Of a stretch of 64,000 bases of DNA, positions 36,260 to 45,438 are shown one piece after another. The stretch comes from Chromatiales bacterium (GTDB lineage Bacteria > Pseudomonadota > Gammaproteobacteria > Poriferisulfidales > Oxydemutatoraceae): contig JACONC010000007.1 of assembly GCA_014323925.1 (NCBI GenBank), forward strand, positions 1-64,000. Direction: 5' to 3'. The notes under the pieces are model-generated. The model had not been told where the DNA came from and made no database searches. It saw only the letters and a list, made by a program, of their open reading frames with translations. Within the stretch, counting starts at the first letter, position 1. Each line of letters starts with the position of its first letter. The position numbers and the translations under genes are program-made.

Positions 36260-36336
36260 TGGCGGAGTGGACGGGATTCGAACCCGCGACCCCCGGCGTG
36301 ACAGGCCGGTATTCTAACCAGCTGAACTACCACTCC
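36260..36336 (-). tRNA. tRNA-Asp (GTC), CCA encoded
   Basis: On the minus strand the cloverleaf starts GGAGTGGTAGTTCAGCTGG, with anticodon loop CTGTCAC (anticodon GTC) and TTCGAATCC in the T loop. The acceptor ends CCACTCC-G-CCA, so CCA is in the DNA. 77 bases. Confidence 0.97.
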
Positions 36337-36430
36337 AACAGTTCTGTTAATTGCTTTTCCTTTTTTATGACTATGGATACTAGTATATTCATTAGTATCC
36401 ATAGCATAACGAAATCACTCAGTTACCCAG

Positions 36431-36505
<75 letters not shown>

Positions 36506-36524
36506 CTTACTCCGTCAGGATAGA

Positions 36525-36797
36525 TTAATTTAAGCTGTCTTTTAATCCTTTACCTGCTTTGAAAGAGGGTCTTTTACTAGCGCTAATTTGAATGCTTTCA
36601 CCGGTCCGAGGATTACGCCCCATACGCGCTTTACTTTCCCGTACCATAAAAGTTCCGAAACCTACGATAGTAACAGATTGTCCTTGTTTCAAACTATTGG
36701 TGATTGCCGATATAGTTGCATCTAACGCCTTGCTTGCGTCTGCTTTAGTTAGGCTGGTATTGCTTACGATTTGATCGACGAGTTCAGATTTATTCAT
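36525..36797 (-). CDS. hupB: DNA-binding protein HU-beta
   Basis: 90-residue histone-like protein of the nucleoid. MNKSELVDQIVSNTSLTKAD, GFGTFMVRESKARMGRNPRTG (the DNA-binding arm, split by family as GFGTF and the R-rich hairpin GRNPRTG) and ISASKRPSFKAGKGLKD are characteristic. Located between lon and tRNA-Val/ppiD. Confidence 0.97.
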   Translation of the reverse strand: MNKSELVDQIVSNTSLTKADASKALDATISAITNSLKQGQSVTIVGFGTFMVRESKARMGRNPRTGESIQISASKRPSFKAGKGLKDSLN

Positions 36798-36980
36798 TTT
36801 CGTTTAGTCTCCTTATAAATGATGGTTAACAAATAATTTTGAAGATAGAAACTATCCCGGCTGTTTTGTTTGCTATCAGGATATTCTATAGAAGTATAAG
36901 TGCTAATTTTAGCAACAAAAATCTAAAAAAGTAAGAGAATATGATGAAATTTTCTTATTTTTATATCTATCGCCGTTTTT

Positions 36981-39422
36981 TTAATGTCTATGAACCCTAG
37001 TTGTCCGACCAGTTTTGCTGGGGATTCTTTTACCAGCAGGAATTTTTTCGGTTAATTTATCCTTGTATTGTGTCGGCACGGGCATTTCTGTCAAGGCTTC
37101 TTTTAACACCTCGTCTATCCATTGTAGCGGGCGTATATCTAATTTAGCAGTTATATTTTTTGGGATCTCTTTTAGATCTTTAGCATTGTCTTTAGGGATA
37201 ATCACGGTTTTAATATGTGCTCTTTGCGCAGCTAGAAGTTTTTCTTTCAGCCCGCCGATAGCCAAAACCTCACCGCGCAGTGTAATTTCTCCAGTCATCG
37301 CTACATTAGAGCGTACCGGTATCTTGGTAATAGCCGATGTAATTGCAGTGCAAACCGCAATACCTGCGCTAGGCCCGTCCTTAGGTGTAGCACCTTCTGG
37401 TATATGTACATGGACATCGTGTTTTTCGTGGAAATCAGCTGCAACTCCGGAAACTTCGCTACGGCTTCTAACAATCGTCATGGCTGCTTGCACCGACTCC
37501 TTCATAACATCACCAAGCTGTCCGGTATGCGATAATCTACCTTTACCCGGCATCGTTGCACTTTCTACCGTGAGTAGCTCTCCACCCGCTTCAGTCCAAG
37601 CCAGCCCATTGACTTGACCTACACGGTTTTCTTCGTCAGCTATACCATAGCGGAACTTTCGCACGCCTAAGTATTGCTCTAAGCCTTTGCTGTCTACTTT
37701 TGTCGCTTTTTTGGCTTTGTTTTTACTCAAAACTAAAGATTTGACGACTTTGCGAGAAATCTTCATAATTTCTCTTTCCAGGTTACGCACCCCCGCTTCG
37801 CGGGTATAGTAGCGTATGGTATCGAGTATCGCATTTTCCGATATTTGCATCTCCTTTGATGCCAAGCCGTTTTCTGCCATTGCTTTTGGCATGAGATATT
37901 GGGTGGCTATGTTGAGTTTTTCATCCTCGGTATAGCCGGGGATTCTGATAACTTCCATACGATCGAGCAGCGCCGGTGGTATGAGCAAACTATTTGCGGT
38001 GCAAACGAACATCACATCGGAGAGGTCGAATTCAACTTCTATATAGTGGTCGGTGAAAGTCGAGTTTTGTTCGCTGTCTAGCACCTCAAGCAGAGCAGAA
38101 GCGGGGTCACCTCTAAAATCAGTAGACATTTTGTCAATCTCGTCAAGCAGGAATAGTGGATTACGCACGCCTATCTTTGATAGGTTTTGGATGAACTTGC
38201 CGGGCTGCGCACCGATATAAGTTCTGCGATGTCCGCGGATCTCGGCTTCGTCGCGCACACCACCTAAAGACATACGGGTAAACTTACGCCCAGTTGCGCT
38301 GGCGATTGATTTACCCAGAGAAGTTTTACCTACACCTGGTGGTCCGACTAAACATAGTATCGTACCTTTCACTTTCTTGGTGCGGAGTTGGACGGCGAGA
38401 TACTCAATGATTCGCTCTTTGACTTTTTCTAGACCGTAATGGTTTTTTTCTAAAATTTTGCTAGCTTCACCTAAACTTCTTTTGGTGCGAGATTTTTTAG
38501 TCCACGGCATGCCAATTAGCCAATCCAGATAATTACGAACGACCGCTGCTTCGGAGGACATCGGTGCCATCATATTCAATCGCCCTAATTCTACGAGCGC
38601 TTTCTTTTCAGTCTCGGCTGGCATATTGGCTTTAGAGATGTTTTTACGATAATTTTGTGTTTCGCTGTCTATATTGTCTATATCACCAAGTTCTTTTTGT
38701 ATCGCCTTCATCTGCTCGTTGAGGTAATATTCTCGTTGGCTTTTTTCCATTTGCTGTTGCACGCGACCGCGGATGCGCTTTTCGACTTTCAGAATATCCA
38801 GTTCTTCTTCTAATAGTGTCATCAGACATTCCATTTGTTGGTAGATGTCGTTGATTTCTAGAATCTTTTGTTTATTCTCGATACTTAAAGTTGTGTGTGT
38901 GGCAATTGTATAGGCGAGCCTATCTAAGGTTTCGGTTGTGGTGAGTGTTTGCAACACCTCAGATGGTATTTTCTTGTTGAGTTTGACATATTGGCTGAAT
39001 TGATTCAAAACCAGACGCGCCAAGGTTTCAACTTTCTTTTCATTGGCACTAGATGTGGTTTCTCGTATCTTTAACTCGGCGCCGATGAATTTTTTATCCT
39101 TAGTATATCTAATAACTTCGGCGCGTTCGGTACCCTCTACTAGCAGTTTAATCGTATCGTCGGGTAACTTGAGCAACTGTAAGATATTCGCCATGGTGCC
39201 GACCGTATAGATATCCTTAGTTGTAGGATTGTCGGTATCGGCTTCTTTTTGGGTGATCAGCATAATTTGTTTGTTGCATTCCATAGAGAATTCAATTGCA
39301 TTGATAGATTTTTTTCGCCCGATAAATAGCGGAATAACCATGTGCGGATAAACCACTACATCGCGCAACGGGAGAACTGGTAATATCAAGTCGGGGATTT
39401 CAGTTTTTACTTTGCTTTTCAT
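36981..39422 (-). CDS. lon: ATP-dependent protease Lon
   Basis: 813-residue cytosolic AAA+ protease that degrades misfolded and regulatory proteins. The N-terminal Lon substrate-binding domain (about 10-205) is followed by the AAA+ module (GPPGVGKTSLGKSIA near 358, FLLDEIDKM) and the proteolytic domain with the Ser-Lys dyad: catalytic Ser in PKDGPSAGIA, Lys about 43 residues later in GGLKEKLLAA. The C-terminus has a short basic tail. 58 bases downstream of clpX. Confidence 0.97.
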   Translation of the reverse strand: MKSKVKTEIPDLILPVLPLRDVVVYPHMVIPLFIGRKKSINAIEFSMECNKQIMLITQKEADTDNPTTKDIYTVGTMANILQLLKLPDDTIKLLVEGTERAEVIRYTKDKKFIGAELKIRETTSSANEKKVETLARLVLNQFSQYVKLNKKIPSEVLQTLTTTETLDRLAYTIATHTTLSIENKQKILEINDIYQQMECLMTLLEEELDILKVEKRIRGRVQQQMEKSQREYYLNEQMKAIQKELGDIDNIDSETQNYRKNISKANMPAETEKKALVELGRLNMMAPMSSEAAVVRNYLDWLIGMPWTKKSRTKRSLGEASKILEKNHYGLEKVKERIIEYLAVQLRTKKVKGTILCLVGPPGVGKTSLGKSIASATGRKFTRMSLGGVRDEAEIRGHRRTYIGAQPGKFIQNLSKIGVRNPLFLLDEIDKMSTDFRGDPASALLEVLDSEQNSTFTDHYIEVEFDLSDVMFVCTANSLLIPPALLDRMEVIRIPGYTEDEKLNIATQYLMPKAMAENGLASKEMQISENAILDTIRYYTREAGVRNLEREIMKISRKVVKSLVLSKNKAKKATKVDSKGLEQYLGVRKFRYGIADEENRVGQVNGLAWTEAGGELLTVESATMPGKGRLSHTGQLGDVMKESVQAAMTIVRSRSEVSGVAADFHEKHDVHVHIPEGATPKDGPSAGIAVCTAITSAITKIPVRSNVAMTGEITLRGEVLAIGGLKEKLLAAQRAHIKTVIIPKDNAKDLKEIPKNITAKLDIRPLQWIDEVLKEALTEMPVPTQYKDKLTEKIPAGKRIPSKTGRTTRVHRH

Positions 39423-39480
39423 AAGAATACTCCGTATGTTCAGTTTACTATAAGGTCCATTGGCTATATTTCAAGGTAAA

Positions 39481-40755
39481 TTATCCTGCTTTCTTGCGTT
39501 GTGGCGATGTTTTATGCACTAATAATGGGGGTGTCTTACCTGCGGCGACGCTCTTATTAATGACGACTTTTTGGACATCATCGATTGACGGTAAATCGTA
39601 CATCGTATTCAGCAACATGGATTCTATAATATTGCGCAAGCCACGCGCACCAGTAGACTTTGTCATCGCTCTCTGGGCAATCGTATTGAGTGCTTGAGGA
39701 TGAAAATCTATCTCAACATTTTCCATACTAAACAGATATTGATACTGCTTCACCAAGGCATTGCGAGGCTCGGTTAATATGCGCACCAGGGTCTCTTCGT
39801 CGAGCTCATCTAATACCGAGAACACCGCCAGCCGTCCAACGAACTCAGGTATCAAGCCGTAGCCGATCAAATCTCTAGCTTCCACCTTATTTAATAGATC
39901 ACTCAGTGTCCGATCATCGCTAGCACTAAGAATATTAGCTGCAAAACCGATACCGCTTTTATCAGTACGCTGCTGGATGATGTGATCCAGTCCAGCGAAC
40001 GCACCGCCGCAGATGAATAGTATATTTTGAGTATTCACTTGTACGAGGTCTTGCTGCGGGTGTTTGCGCCCACCGTGCGGCGGTATTCCTGCAACGGTGC
40101 CTTCTATCAACTTAAGCAGTGCTTGTTGCACGCCCTCGCCGGATACATCGCGGGTGATTGAAGGGTTGTCTGATTTGCGGGAGATTTTGTCTATTTCGTC
40201 AATATAGACGATTCCTTGTTCGGCTTTTTCTATGTCGTAGTCGCACGCTTGCAAAAGTTTGTAAATGATATTTTCCACATCCTCCCCGACATAACCGGCT
40301 TCGGTTAAGGTGGTCGCATCAGCGATGGCAAAGGGTACATTCAATATTCGGGCAAGCGTTTGAGCAAGCAAGGTCTTGCCGCAACCAGTCGGTCCTATCA
40401 GCAGAATGTTACTCTTAGCAATTTCTACTGATTTATCGTTGTCGGGTTGGCTTAAACGTTTGTAGTGATTGTAGACCGCCACCGATAAAACCTTTTTGGC
40501 GTGGTCTTGACCAATCACATATTGGTCTAGAGTGTTTTTAATTTCTTGTGGCTTAGGGATTTGTTTGTTGCTACCGACTATTTGCGGTTCTTCTTTTACA
40601 TCCAGTAAATCGTTACAGAGTTCTATACACTTGTTGCAGATATATGTCGACGGTCCGGCGATTAATTTTTCTACTTCGCGTTGATCTTTACCGCAAAAAG
40701 AACAGTGTATTAATTGGTCACTAGATTTGCTATTCTTTTTCACATCTTTGGTCAT
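39481..40755 (-). CDS. clpX: ATP-dependent Clp protease ATP-binding subunit ClpX
   Basis: 424-residue AAA+ unfoldase feeding ClpP. An N-terminal C4 zinc domain ([15 protein letters not shown], then CNKCIELC) is followed by Walker A GPTGCGKT, Walker [11 protein letters not shown] and the RGLR sensor 2 block. The ClpP-docking loop IGF is present (SGIGFAAN). Its usual partner clpP is not adjacent but lies about 13 kb away, downstream of tig. Confidence 0.97.
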   Translation of the reverse strand: MTKDVKKNSKSSDQLIHCSFCGKDQREVEKLIAGPSTYICNKCIELCNDLLDVKEEPQIVGSNKQIPKPQEIKNTLDQYVIGQDHAKKVLSVAVYNHYKRLSQPDNDKSVEIAKSNILLIGPTGCGKTLLAQTLARILNVPFAIADATTLTEAGYVGEDVENIIYKLLQACDYDIEKAEQGIVYIDEIDKISRKSDNPSITRDVSGEGVQQALLKLIEGTVAGIPPHGGRKHPQQDLVQVNTQNILFICGGAFAGLDHIIQQRTDKSGIGFAANILSASDDRTLSDLLNKVEARDLIGYGLIPEFVGRLAVFSVLDELDEETLVRILTEPRNALVKQYQYLFSMENVEIDFHPQALNTIAQRAMTKSTGARGLRNIIESMLLNTMYDLPSIDDVQKVVINKSVAAGKTPPLLVHKTSPQRKKAG

Positions 40756-40901
40756 GTGCGTTCATTCATATCTAACTGCTATGATATAGCAAAATATTGA
40801 AAATGTCGCCACCTATGTATCTTATTTATAAAAATATTTACCAAAGATTAGGTTTGTCGTTGTGGTATGCGCCGATTAACAGCACTGATTTTATAGTTGC
40901 C

Positions 40902-40910
40902 TGATATAAT
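40902..40910 (+). promoter_or_regulatory. Extended -10 promoter element before the QueD-fusion gene
   Basis: TGATATAAT (TGnTATAAT) ends 30 bases before the ATG at 40941. No good -35 box is visible at standard spacing, which is acceptable for an extended -10 promoter. Confidence 0.4.
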
Positions 40911-40940
40911 GAACTAAATAATTTAACAAGAGCTGATACG

Positions 40941-42182
40941 ATGCAATGTTTAGAATGTGGGAAAGACACTCCCTATTTAGATAACGAACACTTAGTGCAA
41001 TGCTGCGGTTTGACCTTGCACGAGTACGCACTACGCCATAAGTTACCGCTGGATATACTCGTGCCACCGACACTATTAAATAAAACGGATGACCCAGCAG
41101 CTTACAGCTATAAAAAAAAGGCGGCATCGGATGACGCAAAATTGGTCCTCGCTGCACTCGCCGCAAGTGGTATGCTCAAAAGTGATGCAAATTTTTTATT
41201 GATAAACGGAGAAGTGCGCCGACTAGATTTTTTATTCTGGCTACAACTATCGCTGACCGATTACGGCTTTGAGTTTAAACAAGAATATATCTACAACGAC
41301 ACTACCCATCGCGTCGTTGCACTAAACCGATTGAAAACTCCGGCGCGCCCACTGGATAATTATCAACTAGCTGAACTGAAAAAATTAAGCAGTGACAATT
41401 TTTTAAGATTCGTTGCCATCACTATTGCGCTTAAAGCCGAGTTACACGGTGGCTATCTATTTTTACGCTATAGTGAAGACCGCTATGCCGATTGGATTGC
41501 CAGCCGATTGGATGAGTCGTTTGGGATTCGATTGATAAAATTGGCTGCGGTAGGTGGCACGGAGGTCCTATTGCGTAGCGAAACGCATGCCGACAGTAAT
41601 GCGTTGCTACATCTTGTTGAGAGAATACTGGACGAGATGCCTTGTACTCGTGAGCGTTTTTATCGAAAAACACCACCGGCATCGGTTACCAAGGAATTGG
41701 TATTTGATGCTGCTCACTTTATCACCGACCACACTGGCAACTGCGCCAATTTGCACGGTGGCCGCTACAACCTGCATGTGACTATCTGCGATTCGATAGA
41801 CCCATATAACGGCTTCGTGATGGACTACGGTTATATTAAAGCGGTTGTTACCGAACGGGTGATTAAAAAGCTCGATCATAAAAGTCTCAATTTTAGTGAC
41901 TCGACACTGAGCTGGCGCTCGTCAACGGAACTATTGAGTGCATTTATCTGGCAACAATTGATAGACTATTTGCCTAACTTATCCGAGTTGTTGATTTACG
42001 AGACCGATAGTTCTTATTGTCGCTTTAGCGGCGCGTCGTTGGAAGATCTGCAAAATGGTGTACAATGCATGCCTTCAGCATTCGGACACAAGCAGTTGGG
42101 GCACTCGCCTATACGCAGGCGTGCATTGAGAGCAACACATCCGGTCCGCTTTGATTTGGTGGCTGACCACGACAAACAATGA
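40941..42182 (+). CDS. QueD/PTPS-like domain fused to an unrecognised N-terminal region with a Cys-rich start
   Basis: 413 residues. Residues 248-365 are a 6-pyruvoyl/6-carboxy-tetrahydropterin synthase domain: FDAAHF (H259), C268, LHG (H272), DYGYIK (D295), LDHKSLN (D312-H313), TELL (E330) and YET (E354). The usual third zinc His of the HGH motif is Gly (G274). Residues 1-40 begin CLECGK and continue with HLVQCCGLTLHEYALRHKLP, resembling a zinc-binding MucR/Ros-like module. Residues 60-245 are not recognised; they look like two alpha/beta halves split by a Pro-rich linker (about 131-140). The gene overlaps the aldolase gene in ATGA. A role in queuosine precursor or pterin chemistry is possible but the missing ligand and added domains leave function open. 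Confidence 0.75.
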   Translation: MQCLECGKDTPYLDNEHLVQCCGLTLHEYALRHKLPLDILVPPTLLNKTDDPAAYSYKKKAASDDAKLVLAALAASGMLKSDANFLLINGEVRRLDFLFWLQLSLTDYGFEFKQEYIYNDTTHRVVALNRLKTPARPLDNYQLAELKKLSSDNFLRFVAITIALKAELHGGYLFLRYSEDRYADWIASRLDESFGIRLIKLAAVGGTEVLLRSETHADSNALLHLVERILDEMPCTRERFYRKTPPASVTKELVFDAAHFITDHTGNCANLHGGRYNLHVTICDSIDPYNGFVMDYGYIKAVVTERVIKKLDHKSLNFSDSTLSWRSSTELLSAFIWQQLIDYLPNLSELLIYETDSSYCRFSGASLEDLQNGVQCMPSAFGHKQLGHSPIRRRALRATHPVRFDLVADHDKQ

Positions 42183-42847
42183 AGCTATTTATTGACAGCG
42201 CAGATATAGAAGAAATTAAGCAAGCGGTTGATACCGGCATCGTTGATGGTGTCACTACAAACCCAAGTTTGCTAGCAAAAAGCAAAATTGCTCGACAAAA
42301 TAAGCTAAGCGTACACGATTATTATGAGAAAATCTGCGCCCTAGTGGGTGGCGATGTGTCGGCGGAAGTCATTGCAACTGATTATTCGGCGATGGTTGAA
42401 GAAGGTAGAGAATTAGCCAACATCAGTCCAAATATTGTCGTCAAAGTGCCGATGACACAAGCCGGAATAAAAGCGATAGGCACGCTCAAAGAAGCTGGCA
42501 TACGCACCAATTGCACATTGATATTCTCAGTCTCGCAAGCCTTATTAGCAGCCAAAGCGGGAGCCTTTTATATTTCGCCTTTTATAGGTCGGTTAGACGA
42601 TGCTGGACAAATTGGTAACGGCATGCAGCTGGTAGAACAGATTTGCGATGTCGTCGGATATTACGGTTTTACTACCCAAGTATTAGCAGCGTCAATTAGA
42701 AGCCTACAACATGTAGAGCAGTGTGCCGAAGTCGGTGCCGATGTCGCAACTTGTCCGTATGGTGTGCTTGAAGCCATGTTTAAGCACCCGTTGACTGATA
42801 CTGGGCTGAAAAAATTTTTGAGCGATTATGCAGAAGCAAAAGACTAA
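42179..42847 (+). CDS. fsa: Fructose-6-phosphate aldolase / transaldolase (TalC/Fsa family)
   Basis: 222 residues, the short single-domain form. FIDSADIEEIKQA at the N-terminus, DGVTTNPSLLAKS, the Schiff-base lysine in NIVVKVPMT and FISPFIGRLDD-like YISPFIGRLDD are family hallmarks. Whether it acts as transaldolase (short type) or fructose-6-phosphate aldolase cannot be decided by eye; with tkt in the window a transaldolase role in the pentose phosphate pathway is plausible. Overlaps both neighbours (4 and 20 bases). Confidence 0.9.
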   Translation: MKLFIDSADIEEIKQAVDTGIVDGVTTNPSLLAKSKIARQNKLSVHDYYEKICALVGGDVSAEVIATDYSAMVEEGRELANISPNIVVKVPMTQAGIKAIGTLKEAGIRTNCTLIFSVSQALLAAKAGAFYISPFIGRLDDAGQIGNGMQLVEQICDVVGYYGFTTQVLAASIRSLQHVEQCAEVGADVATCPYGVLEAMFKHPLTDTGLKKFLSDYAEAKD

Positions 42848-43436
42848 AGGCAATAAACCTCAGGCAAGCCAAAAACAAGAACCGCAAAGTTCGTCGTTTA
42901 CGGTGCGAGCCGACGGCAAGCTACCGACAATTATGTTTGATGTCGAGCTAAGCCCAGCAACGCTGAGTGATAGGAACTATCATAGCCCTATCAGACGCAA
43001 ATGTAGGGTGATGTGGAGTACTGGTGCGGTACGCTCGCAATTATCCAGACGCCTGATAGAAGAGCTCTCGCTTGAAGCAATCGTCAAAGAAGAGCGCAAT
43101 AAGCAACAGTTATTTTATGTTCTTGATGTTTATCTCCCGAATAGAGTGCGTATGGCTAAAGTTGAGATGACTGAGATAAGTCAGCCGTTGCCACATCCCG
43201 ATATTGGATGTATCATCGGCATGGATATTATCTCTCTGGGGGATTGTAGCTTGTCGCATAGTGATGGCAATACATTTTTTTCCTTTCGCGTACCATCGCT
43301 AGGCGGTATCGATTATGTTGAACAAGCGAATAAGAAAAAAACCTCGCCGCGCTCACCGACTATGGTTCGGCGCAATCAAATGTGCCCTTGCGGTAGCGGT
43401 AAAAGATATAAGAACTGCTGCGGTCGTTTAGTCTAG
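42828..43436 (+). CDS. Retropepsin-like protein with C-terminal SEC-C zinc motif
   Basis: 202 residues. An N-terminal polar tail (1-25, rich in Gln/Lys) precedes a retroviral-aspartyl-protease-like region: VMWSTGAVRSQLSRRLIEEL where DTGA is expected, and CIIGMDIISLGDCSLSH, the IGMD second signature. A basic linker leads to the C-terminal SEC-C motif CPCGSGKRYKNCCG (zinc binding, as at the end of SecA). The catalytic Asp position is Ser (WSTGA), so it may not be a protease. The gene starts inside the aldolase gene. Confidence 0.75.
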   Translation: MQKQKTKGNKPQASQKQEPQSSSFTVRADGKLPTIMFDVELSPATLSDRNYHSPIRRKCRVMWSTGAVRSQLSRRLIEELSLEAIVKEERNKQQLFYVLDVYLPNRVRMAKVEMTEISQPLPHPDIGCIIGMDIISLGDCSLSHSDGNTFFSFRVPSLGGIDYVEQANKKKTSPRSPTMVRRNQMCPCGSGKRYKNCCGRLV

Positions 43437-43537
43437 ATATCTAGAGGATTTTAGTCGAAAAATATCTTAAAAATATCTTATAAGGCCTAGCGCCCCCCTA
43501 CAACCATCTTCCAACACACCATCTTAATTCGGCAAGT

Positions 43538-44347
43538 TTATCGCCCAATCGTGTAACGCTGGAGACTTGCAATATCCTTTAAGCAATGCGCAGATGTGAA
43601 GCCAGCGCTTTGCATGAGTTGTGCGGTTATGGTAGCTTGTTTTGGGCTGTGTTCGATCAGCAATGTCGCTTGCCGCTTAAGATGATTTCTGGCACCTGCG
43701 ATCACTGCCTTTAACGCGGCGCAGCCGTTGTCTTCGGCGTATAGGGCAAGTTCGGGTTCAGCCGAAATCTCTCGATCATCGGCATCTACATCACCAGCGG
43801 CTATATACGGCGGATTGCTAATAATCCAATCAAAATGCTCATCTATGTTTTGGTACCAATCACTGTGCTTTAGAGTGATATTGCAGCGGTGTAGCTGCAT
43901 ATTCTTTCGGGCAATATCCAGCGCTTGCAACGAGACATCGCTTGCCACGATATGTAGGTCGGGACGGTGATAAGCAATCGCGATCGCAATGTTGCCACAG
44001 CCGCTACCTAGATCCAACAATCGGCCGCCCTGCGGTAGCCAATCAATTGCATAAGCCACTGCAACTTCGGTTTCTGGGCGAGGGATTAATACCGCTTCAT
44101 TGACATAGAAATTGAGACCATAAAACTCTTGCTGTCCTTTCAAATAAGCCAACGGCTTGCCATCGTTGCGCCTTTCTATCAGCTGCTTCAAGCGGCTGAT
44201 TTGTTTGCTGCCGAGCCTATATTCCGAATGCGCATAGAGCCAAGCACGGTCCTTGCCCAAGCTATAAGCTAATAGATAGTCACTGTCGTCGGTGCAGTAT
44301 GGGGCAAGTGTTTGGCGTGTATAGCGTTGTGCGCTTTGTATATCCAT
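43538..44347 (-). CDS. prmC: Peptide chain release factor N5-glutamine methyltransferase
   Basis: Methylates the Gln of the GGQ motif in RF1 and RF2. 269 residues with the AdoMet motif LLDLGSGCGNIAIA and the catalytic WIISNPPYIA motif. Follows prfA by 5 bases, in the standard hemA-prfA-prmC order. Confidence 0.95.
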   Translation of the reverse strand: MDIQSAQRYTRQTLAPYCTDDSDYLLAYSLGKDRAWLYAHSEYRLGSKQISRLKQLIERRNDGKPLAYLKGQQEFYGLNFYVNEAVLIPRPETEVAVAYAIDWLPQGGRLLDLGSGCGNIAIAIAYHRPDLHIVASDVSLQALDIARKNMQLHRCNITLKHSDWYQNIDEHFDWIISNPPYIAAGDVDADDREISAEPELALYAEDNGCAALKAVIAGARNHLKRQATLLIEHSPKQATITAQLMQSAGFTSAHCLKDIASLQRYTIGR

Positions 44348-44352
44348 CGGGT

Positions 44353-45438
44353 TTATTCTTTGCTGAGTTCGGTTAACAGGTCGGCTTGGTGCTCGTTGAC
44401 TAAGGGAGTAATAAGCATATCCAAGTCGCCTTCCATTAATTGCGACAACTGATATAGCGTCAAAGTGATGCGATGGTCGGTGACCCGACCTTGCGGGAAG
44501 TTATAAGTGCGTATACGCTCGGAACGGTCACCGCTACCGACTAGGTTGCGGCGGTTTTCGGCATGTTCTTGTTCTTGTTTACGCCTTTCCGCATCCAATA
44601 GCTTGGCTTGCAGCAATGAGATAGCGCGCATTTTATTTTTATGTTGAGATCGTTCGTCTTGACATTCAACAACGATACCACTAGGGCGGTGTGTGAGCCG
44701 TATTGCTGAGTCGGTTTTATTGACATGTTGTCCGCCTGCACCCGATGCTCTGAATGTGTCTATGCGCACTTCGCTCATATCTATTTCTATATGATCGATC
44801 TCCTGCGCTTCGGGCATCACAGCAACAGTTGCCGCAGATGTATGGACGCGTCCTTGTGATTCGGTCTCTGGCACGCGCTGCACGCGATGCGCACCCGATT
44901 CAAATTTTAGGCGAGAGTATACTGCTTTGCCTTTGATTTTGGAGATAATTTCTTTGAAGCCACCGTGTTCACCTTCGCTCAAATTGAGTATTTCAATTTG
45001 CCATCTCTTTCGTTCCACATAACGACTGTACATGCGAAACAGATCCCCGGCGAAGATAGCCGCCTCGTCGCCGCCAGTGCCAGCACGGATTTCTAAAAAT
45101 ATGTCGGCTTGATCGTGCGGATCTTGTGGAATCAGTAACTGCATTAGTTTGTTTTCTGATACCGCCTGTTCTTGTTGTAGGTGTTCAATTTCATCCTGAG
45201 CGACGATGCGCAGTGCCTCGTCTTGCTCGTTGAGTAACTCTGCGGCTTCGGTTATTTTAATTTCGGTATCTTGGTATGTCGCATAGAGTTTTACTATCGG
45301 ATCTAGCTGCGCATATTCTTGTCCAAGTTTTTTGTATTTTTCCTGATTTTGCATCACTTCTGGTTTGCTAAGCTGTAATGCTATTTGCCGATGGTGTTCG
45401 GCTACAGTTTCCAATTTTTTAAGTATTGATGCTTTCAT
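44353..45438 (-). CDS. prfA: Peptide chain release factor 1
   Basis: Terminates translation at UAA and UAG. 361 residues; the recognition block has [12 protein letters not shown] near the PxT position ([11 protein letters not shown] around), and the peptidyl hydrolysis motif is [16 protein letters not shown]. Its ATG overlaps the hemA stop (ATGA). The 361-residue length and absence of an RF2 frameshift site support RF1. Confidence 0.96.
   Translation of the reverse strand: MKASILKKLETVAEHHRQIALQLSKPEVMQNQEKYKKLGQEYAQLDPIVKLYATYQDTEIKITEAAELLNEQDEALRIVAQDEIEHLQQEQAVSENKLMQLLIPQDPHDQADIFLEIRAGTGGDEAAIFAGDLFRMYSRYVERKRWQIEILNLSEGEHGGFKEIISKIKGKAVYSRLKFESGAHRVQRVPETESQGRVHTSAATVAVMPEAQEIDHIEIDMSEVRIDTFRASGAGGQHVNKTDSAIRLTHRPSGIVVECQDERSQHKNKMRAISLLQAKLLDAERRKQEQEHAENRRNLVGSGDRSERIRTYNFPQGRVTDHRITLTLYQLSQLMEGDLDMLITPLVNEHQADLLTELSKE

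Noticed and set aside
43433-43446. TCTAGATATCTAGA palindrome after the SEC-C gene
   Set aside because: A perfect palindrome, but no T-run follows and no known site type matches; likely chance in AT-rich DNA.
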